Part shown: piece after piece, positions 36,083-43,086 of the stretch | Layout of the letters: each line of letters opens with the position of its first letter | Position numbering within the stretch: the stretch's first letter is position 1 | NCBI GenBank assembly: GCA_001804285.1 | Contig: MHFR01000003.1 | Span: forward strand, 1-53,227 | Source of the DNA: Candidatus Danuiimicrobium aquiferis | GTDB taxonomy: Bacteria > Omnitrophota > Omnitrophia > Omnitrophales > Danuiimicrobiaceae | DNA: 53,227 nt | Direction: 5' to 3' | The notes under the pieces: model-generated | Seen by the model: only the letters and a program-made list of their open reading frames with translations | What the model was told of the DNA's origin: nothing | Database searches by the model: none | Made by a program: the position numbers and the translations under genes

Positions 36083-37198
36083 TTAAGTTTCTTTCCACGA
36101 AACAATGCTGTATTCCCGCTGTGCGGAGCCAATTAACGGTAAAGATTTTAACACTTGCGAACTATATTTAATAGAGCCTTTTGCGGTTCCCAGTGCTTTG
36201 TTTGTGGTTGTCTGCTGGGCGATGACCCCACCCAAAACAGAGAAAGAACCTTCACCATCCGGGTCATCGCTTCCGTCTCCTCTTATTTTAACAACGTTAT
36301 CGGCAATAATGAGCCCTTTAAAACTTCCCGTAATATTTTTTAATGTCGCTGTGTTCGTGCTGTTATGCACAATCAGAATCCCGGAGCTTGGATTGGCTTC
36401 AGTGCCAAAATCAAGATTCCTTATGATGTCATTATTATGCTCATCTCTCTCCCTGCGTTCGTGGTCATCGCCGGTGTAGTAAATAATTCCAGATAGCGGA
36501 GGCGCGGGAAAGCGGTCGACTTTATATTGGTCAAGTGCTCCAGGGGAGACACCTAAAGCGGCTTCCGGTGACGAAAAAGTATAGCTTCTTTTGTCCTCGT
36601 CATATGCGAGCGGATTAGCAGGATTAGACGGCGCAATGCCATTTCCGCCGACAGCTGCATGGCTGTTGGTTTTTATATTAAGTTCACCTGCCGTGTAAAC
36701 CCCTGATATTCCGGGGTCTCCAGTTAAGTTGCCGTTGCTGTCATAATCGCGGCCGTCTGCTACAAATCGCCCTTGGATGTCGACATCCCCAACGGAGGTA
36801 ATGGCTGCATGGACACCGACCGGAACAGTTCCGCCCGTGACTTTGACCTCGAGAATTTTTTTTGTTCCCAGACACGAAGTTCCGTTGAAATATCCGACGC
36901 AGCCCGTGGAAGTAATTGTTTGGTTTGCGTGGCTCGCCGAGTATTGAAAGTTTGGAACGTTGTTATTTAGAAAAACCGGTCCCGTGGCGTTGGGGTTGGG
37001 GTTGCTCGGGAGTGCTTTGAATATTTGATCCACGCCCGCCTCTGCTAAATAAAGCGCCTGGCTTTGTGCTTTTCTGATGTCCATGAGTTTCATTTGTTGC
37101 ATAGCGACAGCATACAGACTCCCACAGCTAATGGATATCATCATGATCAATAAATAAACCCAAATCAACATGATCCCTTTTTTATTTGTTAGTTTCAT
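36083..37198 (-). CDS. PilX-like pilus assembly protein (operon A)
   Basis: 371 residues from ATG 37198 (AGAGGA 8 nt upstream); a TTG at 37216 would overlap the upstream stop. Hydrophobic N-terminus NKKGIMLIWVYLLIMMISI with a pilin-like cleavage context, then ALYLAEAGVDQIF as in PilX/GspK-like proteins. The C-terminal half has VADGRDYDSNGNLTGDPG, SSGILIVHNS and FKGLIIADN, all shared with the operon C paralogue at 43070. It probably acts in the periplasm at the pilus tip. Confidence 0.8.
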   Translation of the reverse strand: MKLTNKKGIMLIWVYLLIMMISISCGSLYAVAMQQMKLMDIRKAQSQALYLAEAGVDQIFKALPSNPNPNATGPVFLNNNVPNFQYSASHANQTITSTGCVGYFNGTSCLGTKKILEVKVTGGTVPVGVHAAITSVGDVDIQGRFVADGRDYDSNGNLTGDPGISGVYTAGELNIKTNSHAAVGGNGIAPSNPANPLAYDEDKRSYTFSSPEAALGVSPGALDQYKVDRFPAPPLSGIIYYTGDDHERRERDEHNNDIIRNLDFGTEANPSSGILIVHNSTNTATLKNITGSFKGLIIADNVVKIRGDGSDDPDGEGSFSVLGGVIAQQTTTNKALGTAKGSIKYSSQVLKSLPLIGSAQREYSIVSWKET

Positions 37199-37212
37199 AA
37201 AATATTTTCCTC

Positions 37213-37767
37213 TCAATTCCTCAACACGACCTCAGAGGTCAATGTTGATATCATCGTTCGCCCTGCTTGACTTGATTTACTGCCCGTTAGTGCAATCGTG
37301 ATAATAGTGCCATCTTCCTTACATTCGGAATCGGGTGGTGTGCATATAAATGTCAGGCTACTGATATTGCGGCCAATGACTTCTTCGGATCCATTATCTA
37401 CCTGCATGGTCACTCGGTTATTTGCGTTATCGTGTTGAATGGTAATAATTTTTGTACCACTATGAATGTCTCCTGAGTTGCTTGGGATTACAAATTCACA
37501 GTGATCCTGATTGTTGTCGCAATCTACCGGATAAGTTCCTCGCGTGATGGCCTCCCTGACCTTTTGGGCAATCCTTTGCATCGTTACCTTCGCATCAGTA
37601 TGAACGCCGGAGCTTGTGAATTCAACATCCTGGGCGGTCTGAGATACTTTGGAGAGCAAAACCAAAAAAACAGATAGAATTGACATGATAGCGCATACGA
37701 TCATTACTTCGACCAGTGTAACGCCTGCTTCCTGATTTATTTTTTGCTGTTGCTTTTTGTTGTTCAT
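37213..37767 (-). CDS. Type IV prepilin-like protein (PilW-like, operon A)
   Basis: 184 residues from ATG 37767; a GTG at 37779 is possible. Class III signal with cleavage before the hydrophobic helix: EAG-VTLVEVMIVCAIMSILSVFLVLL, including E5. The body is a short beta-rich domain ending SEVVLRN, like SEITMRN in the operon C paralogue (44085). Its stop lies just before the PilX-like gene. Confidence 0.85.
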   Translation of the reverse strand: MNNKKQQQKINQEAGVTLVEVMIVCAIMSILSVFLVLLSKVSQTAQDVEFTSSGVHTDAKVTMQRIAQKVREAITRGTYPVDCDNNQDHCEFVIPSNSGDIHSGTKIITIQHDNANNRVTMQVDNGSEEVIGRNISSLTFICTPPDSECKEDGTIITIALTGSKSSQAGRTMISTLTSEVVLRN

Positions 37768-37780
37768 AAACTGGTACACC

Positions 37781-38215
37781 TCATAAATCCAACTTTCGCT
37801 GAGTCATTTTAGTCTCAACTGAATGGCTTACAGTTCGATTCTTCTCGGTCCAGGAAACCGTCACTTTAATGGGTAAGGGATCGCTTACGCCATTCGGGCA
37901 TAAATTATCGTTGAAGGATTCCCATGGAAGCAATGTCGAATTAATTGCATAGTTACCAATAGCCTCCGATGTTGTGCAAATTTTATAGGCGACCTCGTCC
38001 GCATCGCTCAACCCAATGGCATTTACTTTCCGGCGGACGCGTTCGATTACTCTTTCGACTTGCTGGATGGCGATTGAGCGATTCTGGGCAAATTTGTTCA
38101 TGGCCAACGAATAATCGATGGCGGTTAATAAGCTAATGAGAGCGATGCCAAAAAGACCGATTGCGAAAACGGTTTCCATGAGGGTGAAGCCTTTATTAGT
38201 TTTTCTTGTGTTCAT
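37781..38215 (-). CDS. Type IV prepilin-like protein (PilV-like), first gene of operon A
   Basis: 144 residues. KGFTLMETVFAIGLFGIALISLLTAID is a textbook prepilin N-terminus (cleavage after G, E5). C-terminal VTVSWTEKNRTVSHSVET is shared with the paralogue at 44663 (VNVSWSEKGKMITHSVEA). Preceded by an AGAGGA and by the riboswitch leader at about 38383-38690. Minor pilin that may be packaged near the pilus tip. Confidence 0.87.
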   Translation of the reverse strand: MNTRKTNKGFTLMETVFAIGLFGIALISLLTAIDYSLAMNKFAQNRSIAIQQVERVIERVRRKVNAIGLSDADEVAYKICTTSEAIGNYAINSTLLPWESFNDNLCPNGVSDPLPIKVTVSWTEKNRTVSHSVETKMTQRKLDL

Positions 38216-38301
38216 ATTGAACAGATCCTCTAGTTTCTGCTCCCTAGTTTCGGGTTAAATATTGAAATAATGCTTTCTTCAACAAATTCGTACCGACTTC
38301 C

Positions 38302-38366
38302 ATCCCCCTCACCCGCCCCCGCCTGGAATTTTCCCTCTCCCGTTGGGAGAGGGAAGGGTGAGGGTG
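38302..38366. repeat. CCCTCTCCC...GGGAGAGGG palindromic repeat in the operon A leader
   Basis: CCCTCTCCCGTTGGGAGAGGG (about 38334-38353) within CATCCCCCTCACCC...GGGTGAGGGTG. It lies between the riboswitch terminator and the first pilin gene, so it is transcribed in the 5' UTR. Related in style to the CCTCCCCC...GGGGGAGG family. Confidence 0.7.
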
Positions 38367-38382
38367 CATTCTTCCCCTAAAT

Positions 38383-38409
38383 AAAAACGGCCTATCAAAA
38401 GATAGGCCG
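38383..38409 (-). terminator. Riboswitch expression-platform terminator (leader 1)
   Basis: On the minus strand CGGCCTATC-TTTT-GATAGGCCG is followed by TTTTTAT. The same hairpin follows the other two riboswitches, which marks it as the regulated intrinsic terminator upstream of the operon A genes. Confidence 0.85.
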
Positions 38410-38467
38410 CAAAGTGTTTACCAATTAGGATAAGTTACACTCCGTATGTAACTATTCCATATCATTT

Positions 38468-38614
38468 GTGATTTCGGTAACTGACAACCATGCCCACCGG
38501 GTTTTTTGCCCGATCGGTTTAGGCTCTTGAGCTTTGCCCGCCACACAGCTTTGGCGGGTCCGCCGACGGTTTGTGGCGGACGTCCTAACCTTTCGATTTG
38601 CGCCACACTACCTG
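38468..38614 (-). ncRNA. c-di-GMP-I (GEMM) riboswitch 1, with hairpin inserted in its core
   Basis: Minus-strand RNA shows GCGCAAATC-GAAA-GGTTAGGAC (P2 with GNRA tetraloop), GCAAAGC, GAGCCTAAACC...GGTGGGCATGG (P3 with tetraloop receptor) and GTTACCGAAATCAC (3' part of P1), in the order of Vc2-type GEMM aptamers. The conserved GGACGCAAAGC is split after GGAC by 44 nt (38538-38581) that fold into CCGCC/GGCGG hairpins. A terminator follows at 38383. It controls the pilin operon A. Confidence 0.82.
38538..38581. repeat. 44-nt palindromic element inside riboswitch 1
   Basis: On the minus strand it begins GTCCGCCACAAACC and ends TGTGTGGCGG, containing stems GTCCGCC/GGCGGAC and CCGCCA/TGGCGG. It resembles the nested CCGCCA...GGCGGATCCGCC block of the DUF559-type repeat in pabB, so it looks like an inserted dispersed palindrome and not part of the aptamer. 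Riboswitch 3 has a related insertion at the same nucleotide; riboswitch 2 has none. Confidence 0.75.
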
Positions 38615-38954
38615 GCGCATCTGCGCCAGAGGCGCATCAGCCTTTGGCGACGCTAACCGCTTTTGCAGAAGTTTGCTATTATCGTTTCATCAAAGAGCAA
38701 TTTAGCATAATTTCCCTTGTCTAAATAGTACATGGCAACGAGAATACCTACAAGGCCGTTTGGCCGATTTGGAGCTTTATAATTTTATTGGATAACCCCA
38801 AGCCATTTACAATAAACGACTTAAGAAAATCAAACAAGGGCGGTTTCCCCGCAGCCGTTTATAACCAAGCAAATTGAAAACATCGTCCTCCTTGAGCCCA
38901 AAGGAAGGAGCTTGGAGTCAGACTCTGCGAGCCCAACTCCAAGCTTTTGGGGAT
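38615..38954. other. Leader 1 upstream segment and intergenic remnant DNA
   Basis: 38615-38690 holds, on the minus strand, AGCAAACTTCTGC...GCGGTTAGCG and a GGCGCATCTGCGCC palindrome, conserved in all three leaders. Farther upstream are an RlmD-like remnant (38815-38899) and a hairpin GCTTGGAGT...ACTCCAAGC (38910-38944) followed by TTTT on the plus strand. The promoter of operon A is not clear; by alignment it should lie near 38775-38800. Confidence 0.5.
38815..38899 (+). pseudogene. Decayed 3' fragment of an RlmD/TrmA-type methyltransferase gene
   Basis: 38867-38899 encodes KQIENIVLLEP, matching the conserved C-terminus of the intact gene at 33739 (KQIENIVLLE). Just upstream, in another frame, DLRK..KGGFPAAV resembles DLGLLREGFQIKAV of that gene. 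The DNA between is shortened and frame-shifted. This looks like the tail of a lost or relocated gene that once bordered the pilin region. Confidence 0.5.
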
Positions 38955-40601
38955 TTACTGAAAACTTGATTCCTTCGCATCCTGCCACCATGATTTACTT
39001 TCAAGTTCCACAATTATCGGTGTAAAAGGTGGGGGATTGCTAATCAAATTTGAATCGTAGTTCCAAATTCTGTTTGGAGCTTCGTAATAGCCGCCATAGG
39101 CCCAAGGGTCTTTTGCAAACTGGCTTTGCCATAAGCTGATGAACGCACCCGTGATGTTCAATTTTATTCCGCTCCATTTTTCAAGCAGCCGCGGATAGTT
39201 TTCAAAACCTCCGTTGTATTGTCCCGTTGCCGGATTTGAGATCGTAATTCCACTTGCGAATGCGGCGTTTACCGTAGTTTCTTGGGCGACCCGGTTAGCA
39301 AGAGGTTTTGAATTGTTGACGTAATCGACCCAAGCTTTTGATTGAATGTTCAGTGAATCGGAAACCAGTGCGACAGATTTTTTATTGACCGTATTGAAAT
39401 CACCCTTTACGTAAAGCGGATTATTGGTGACGACAGTTAAATTACTCGGGACGGTACTTCCGTTAGACAACCGGATTCCGTTCGGGTTTGAAGTAGTGGT
39501 ATCTTCGCGGGTTGCGTAAATCACGCCGTTGCTTGGCGTGCAGCCGCCGGATTGATTTAAAGCATCCATTTTAATGGTCAGGACATTCACATTTGTTCCT
39601 TCCCGGCCGTCATAAAAAGTATCTTGCGAAATGATATTATTTGCGATGGAATCATTTCTGGTTCCGTTGCAGGTAACTTCAATACTGCCGTTTGTTTTTT
39701 TCGTAAGACGAAGCCCTCCTTCTCCCGCTTTCGTGTCGTAAAATCCGCCGGGTGTAATCGGCGGGATCCCAAGCGGTGTCACGATAGGCACATTATGGCT
39801 TCTGTCCTGAACGGTTCCATTCCATGTACTTTGTGAAAGCGTTGTCCAGTTTGAATTGGTGCTATCGAGCAGGGGACTAACAGTCATCGGAGAATAGTTG
39901 GACGAGCCTTTCACTTTTATATCGACCGTGCCAGTGGTTAAATCATATACGTTTTTCCGGCCTCGGTGAACAGCGCCGACGGCTTTTAAATATTCCGTAT
40001 CAACTTTTAACAGGCTTCCGTTCGAACCAAGATAGATATCTTTGTTGGAATGAACTTTTCCCGAAAGCGTCATCAACTGACCCGGCACTACTTCAAGATC
40101 ATCCGTATAGAAAATCATATACTGAAAAAGGGTGCTTGTCTTGACCGCAATCGTTTCGTTGACAGCGGTTGTCGCGGGTATTTTTAGAAAATTCATAAAC
40201 AGGCTATTTCGCGGGTGAGTTGCGTTTCCGCTGATTTGATATTCCCGAACTTGTTTTGTGACGCCATTTTCAGAAGTTTGATATGCGGTGCCTGCTGTGA
40301 CTGTGTAGTTAGCCGTTGTTTGGTTATCGCTAAAGGTGACCGGATGTTGTGCGGTTAGAAATGAATCGACGCTAAAATTTGCGACATTTGTCGCTAAATC
40401 ATAGACTCCGCGTTCGACGGCTGCTTGTGCGGCATAAAATGTTTGCAGTTTCATCAAATTATATTCGGCGAGTTTTTGTTCCTGCAGTTGGCGCACAAAA
40501 GTGACGCCGAGCAAGGTTTCCAGAACAACTGTCATCAAAATTACCGAAATGAACACATAGCCTTTGTTTTTGTTTCTCCTTAAGATTTTTTCCGTATTCA
40601 T
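38955..40601 (-). CDS. Large PilX/DUF4900-like pilus assembly protein (operon B)
   Basis: 548 residues from ATG 40601 (AAGG 8 nt upstream). N-terminus NKGYVFISVILMTVVLETLLGV is a pilin-like helix, followed by KLQTFYAAQAAVERGVYDL as in PilX. The long C-terminal part has LSGKVHSNKDIYLGS, VHRGRK and LTVVTNNPLYVKGDFNT, a beta-rich pattern known from DUF4900-type proteins of type IV pilus clusters. It is the last gene of operon B. No HEAT-like gene follows, unlike operons A and C. Confidence 0.8.
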   Translation of the reverse strand: MNTEKILRRNKNKGYVFISVILMTVVLETLLGVTFVRQLQEQKLAEYNLMKLQTFYAAQAAVERGVYDLATNVANFSVDSFLTAQHPVTFSDNQTTANYTVTAGTAYQTSENGVTKQVREYQISGNATHPRNSLFMNFLKIPATTAVNETIAVKTSTLFQYMIFYTDDLEVVPGQLMTLSGKVHSNKDIYLGSNGSLLKVDTEYLKAVGAVHRGRKNVYDLTTGTVDIKVKGSSNYSPMTVSPLLDSTNSNWTTLSQSTWNGTVQDRSHNVPIVTPLGIPPITPGGFYDTKAGEGGLRLTKKTNGSIEVTCNGTRNDSIANNIISQDTFYDGREGTNVNVLTIKMDALNQSGGCTPSNGVIYATREDTTTSNPNGIRLSNGSTVPSNLTVVTNNPLYVKGDFNTVNKKSVALVSDSLNIQSKAWVDYVNNSKPLANRVAQETTVNAAFASGITISNPATGQYNGGFENYPRLLEKWSGIKLNITGAFISLWQSQFAKDPWAYGGYYEAPNRIWNYDSNLISNPPPFTPIIVELESKSWWQDAKESSFQ

Positions 40602-40626
40602 ATCCATGCCCTTCTTTCTCGGTCCG

Positions 40627-41268
40627 TCAGTTTCGAATCTGGACGACTGTTTGCAGATTAATCTGCCGCGTCTTTTTTTCCTGCACGGAATTCATTTGTG
40701 CAGTCGTGCGAATTCTGATTTCTCCGGACCGAAGATTCGTATCAATTGAATTATCTTGAAATAAAAGTGTTTGGATTCCATTCCCGATAATTCTCGGATT
40801 TTCATTTGCGCCGGTCACCATAATTTGTGAAACACCGTTTGCTTGTGAAAGAGAATAAGTATATTGTTTTTCGCAAATGCCTGCAGGAGCGCCGGGCAAT
40901 TTAAAACAGGTTCCGCTTCTGCAGGCATTGATGCAGGCGTTTGTGTCTGTGCAGCTAATTTGGATTGAAGATATGCTACTTAAAATATGGGCGGAACAGG
41001 AACCGGCTGTGATTTGGGAAACGGGGAGTGAAATCGAAATTTGTGTATTATTCGGAGAAGACGGAATAGCCGGATCCCGGCCGCGTTTGAGTTGCGAACT
41101 TAATTGATACAATGCTTGCCGTGCGCTGTGTTGAATGTCTGATTCCACTCCCAATCCGCCGGATGACTCGAGTCCTTTAATGTAAAGCACACTTAAAATG
41201 GAGAGCGCAAGGGTCCCGATAGCGATTGAGACCATTAATTCTGTTAAAGTAAAACCATCCCTTTTCAT
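40627..41268 (-). CDS. Type IV prepilin-like protein (PilW-like, operon B)
   Basis: 213 residues from ATG 41268, chosen because MKRDGFTLTELMVSIAIGTLALS is a complete class III signal; a longer frame from 41355 would bury it. E5 present. Cysteine-rich middle (CSAH, CTDTNACINACRSGTC) likely forms disulfides in the periplasm. The start lies 7 nt after the previous stop. Confidence 0.87.
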   Translation of the reverse strand: MKRDGFTLTELMVSIAIGTLALSILSVLYIKGLESSGGLGVESDIQHSARQALYQLSSQLKRGRDPAIPSSPNNTQISISLPVSQITAGSCSAHILSSISSIQISCTDTNACINACRSGTCFKLPGAPAGICEKQYTYSLSQANGVSQIMVTGANENPRIIGNGIQTLLFQDNSIDTNLRSGEIRIRTTAQMNSVQEKKTRQINLQTVVQIRN

Positions 41269-41275
41269 ATTATCG

Positions 41276-41674
41276 TTACCCCCTTTTGATCGTTCGAAGA
41301 GAAACAGACCTTGCACGTCCGCGTTCCGTCCAATTGGCAGTGACGATAATTTCACGCGGATCGGACGTGGTACTCGAATAGGTAACCGTAATGACTTCTC
41401 CCGTGACTTTATATCCTCCCAGAATATTATTCACCTCGTTTTGCGTGAGCGCTTGGCTATTTGGATAATTCGTGTTTAAATTTCCAAGAGATGTATTATT
41501 AATTCGCTCCATCGTTGCGCCAAGATCTTGTGCGATCAGTGTTTGTGCTTTTGTGCTTTCATTTAAGATAAGTAAATAATAAATACAGGTTCCCATTCCG
41601 GTGAAAACAATTAAGCCGATGGTAATTGCGATTAATGTTTCGATTAATGTCATTCCTTTTTTGTTTGTTTTCAT
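41276..41674 (-). CDS. Type IV prepilin-like protein (PilV-like), first gene of operon B
   Basis: 132 residues from ATG 41674 (GAGGA 5 nt upstream). KKGMTLIETLIAITIGLIVFTGMG is the prepilin signal with E5. C-terminal VTANWTERGRARSVSLRT parallels the VSWTEK motif of the first pilins of operons A and C. Directly preceded by riboswitch 2 and its terminator. Confidence 0.87.
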   Translation of the reverse strand: MKTNKKGMTLIETLIAITIGLIVFTGMGTCIYYLLILNESTKAQTLIAQDLGATMERINNTSLGNLNTNYPNSQALTQNEVNNILGGYKVTGEVITVTYSSTTSDPREIIVTANWTERGRARSVSLRTIKRG

Positions 41675-41713
41675 TTTTCCTCTTATTCTCATCTTTATCA
41701 CCCTTCCCTAAAA

Positions 41714-41741
41714 CAAAAACGGCCTATCGAACGATAGGCCG
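41714..41741 (-). terminator. Riboswitch expression-platform terminator (leader 2)
   Basis: Minus-strand CGGCCTATC-GTTC-GATAGGCCG followed by TTTTTGTTTT, 40 nt before the first pilin gene of operon B. Same stem as in leaders 1 and 3, with compensated loop-closing bases. Confidence 0.88.
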
Positions 41742-41799
41742 CAAAGCGTTTACCAAATAGAATAAGTGACACTCTATGTGTAACTATTCCACACTATTT

Positions 41800-41900
41800 G
41801 TGATTTCGGCAACTGACAACCATGCCTACCGGGTTTTTGCCCGGTCGGTTTAGGCTCTAAAGCTTTGCGTCCTAACCTTTCGATTTGCGCCACACTACAT
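41800..41900 (-). ncRNA. c-di-GMP-I (GEMM) riboswitch 2, uninterrupted core
   Basis: Minus-strand RNA: GCGCAAATC-GAAA-GGTTAGGACGCAAAGC (P2 with GNRA loop and intact J2/3), then GAGCCTAAACC, a CCGGG/CCCGG hairpin, GGTAGGCATGG and AGTTGCCGAAATCAC. Order and spacing match GEMM-I aptamers, including the tetraloop receptor. The A of GGAC and the C of GTTGCC are the expected ligand contacts. The terminator at 41714 is the expression platform. It is the reference copy for the interrupted copies 1 and 3. Confidence 0.9.
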
Positions 41901-42129
41901 GGCGCATCTGCGCCAGAGGCGCACCAGCTTTTGACCGGCGCTAACCTCTTTCGCGGAAGTTTGCTATTATCGTTTCACGAAAGAGCAATCAAACTATTTA
42001 CTTTTCAATCACTAATAAGTCTACATGGTGATATGCGCCTAATGCAAGACCGTTGAGCTGATTTCGATCTTTATAATTTAATTATAGAACCCTAACTCTT
42101 TTAGATTGAACAGTTTGTAAGAATTTCAA
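41869..42129. repeat. 261-bp leader duplication, copy in operon B (pair: 45413-45673)
   Basis: From GTCCTAACC to GAATTTCAA, identical in length to 45413-45673 and differing at about 10 positions by eye. It covers the 5' part of the aptamer, the upstream palindromes and the presumed promoter. The downstream pilin genes are much less alike, so the control cassette was duplicated or homogenised separately. Confidence 0.9.
42081..42110 (-). promoter_or_regulatory. Putative promoter of riboswitch leader 2
   Basis: Minus-strand TATAAT at 42086-42081 with TTCAAT 18 bp upstream (42110-42105). The -10 is consensus, the -35 weak. It would give a leader of about 390 nt. The same arrangement occurs at 45625-45654. 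Confidence 0.45.
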
Positions 42130-42174
42130 AAGGAGGTGTCAGGTTTGGGGTCTGACCCTAAAGTTCAAAGTTGA

Positions 42175-43086
42175 TTAAACGGATCTGCGTTGGAGAGCGG
42201 TCAGATATTCGATCAGTAAATCTAATTCTGTTGCAAACTGTGTATTGCCTTCCTTCGATTGGATGTTTCGGAGTTTGGGAATAAGAGATGCTTTTCCTTC
42301 GGCACGAATCAATTCTATTGCGTAGCGTCTGATATCTAACGGATTTTGATTGTCCGAAAGAAGTTGGAATAATTGTAGTTCGAAAGATGCCGGCGGAATT
42401 AAATCGGTTGAAATTAAGAGAACCGATTTTCTTAGAAACACGGATTCTGTTTTATTTTGAATGATTGTGGTTAAAATCGCGGGTGTGATTTCCAATTCGC
42501 CGGTTCTTTTCATGGCGTGAATGGCTGCGATTCTAAGAGTGTCGGCATTTGATTTATTCGTGATGATCCCAATCCATGGTGAAGGATTTTCGATTTTTTC
42601 ATAATGACTGTAATATTCAATAGCTGCGGCTCGGAGCTGGTTGTCTTCATTAGAATTTTTTAGTATTTTAAAAATATCGGGTTTTATGGTTTCAGGATCG
42701 GATTTCCAAAGAGCGTAGAGAATCGTATTTTTCTTTTGGGCACCTATTTGTGTATCTGCAATAAGTCCCTTTAACTCTTGGATTGCTTTAGGATTCTCTA
42801 TTTCAATAAGCGTATCGATTGCATGGGAGAGCAAACTCATCGGTTCCGGATCGCCTTTGAAGAGAACAATCAAGTTTGGAATTAAATCGGGATGATTTCC
42901 TGCTTTTAATTCGTCGATAGCCTTAATCCGATCTTCGATGCTGGCTAAACGATTTCTCAAAATAGCGACATTTTGATCTTCCGAGAACGAATCTCCGAAC
43001 AAGAAGGGAATATTGATTGATATTATCAATATTCCCAAAATAACACCAAGTGCTGATCGATTTATTCTGTTATTGATTTTGCGCAT
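42175..43086 (-). CDS. Exported HEAT-like repeat protein (operon C)
   Basis: 303 residues from ATG 43086, overlapping the PilX-like gene by 17 nt. N-terminal hydrophobic segment (ALGVILGILIISINIPFLFG) as signal or anchor, then helical repeats with LIPNLIVLFKG, AIQELKGLIAD, ALWKSDPETIK, AAAIEYYSHY, AAIHAMKRTG and RRYAIELIRAE. Paralogue of the protein at 35150-36067, with matching order of helices. Its translation is probably coupled to the PilX-like protein, which supports a joint function. Confidence 0.72.
   Translation of the reverse strand: MRKINNRINRSALGVILGILIISINIPFLFGDSFSEDQNVAILRNRLASIEDRIKAIDELKAGNHPDLIPNLIVLFKGDPEPMSLLSHAIDTLIEIENPKAIQELKGLIADTQIGAQKKNTILYALWKSDPETIKPDIFKILKNSNEDNQLRAAAIEYYSHYEKIENPSPWIGIITNKSNADTLRIAAIHAMKRTGELEITPAILTTIIQNKTESVFLRKSVLLISTDLIPPASFELQLFQLLSDNQNPLDIRRYAIELIRAEGKASLIPKLRNIQSKEGNTQFATELDLLIEYLTALQRRSV

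Noticed and set aside
38418-38606. 62-codon minus-strand ORF over riboswitch 1
   Set aside because: It lies across the aptamer core and its palindromic insertion, has no ribosome-binding site and no plausible protein features; the RNA structure explains the conservation.
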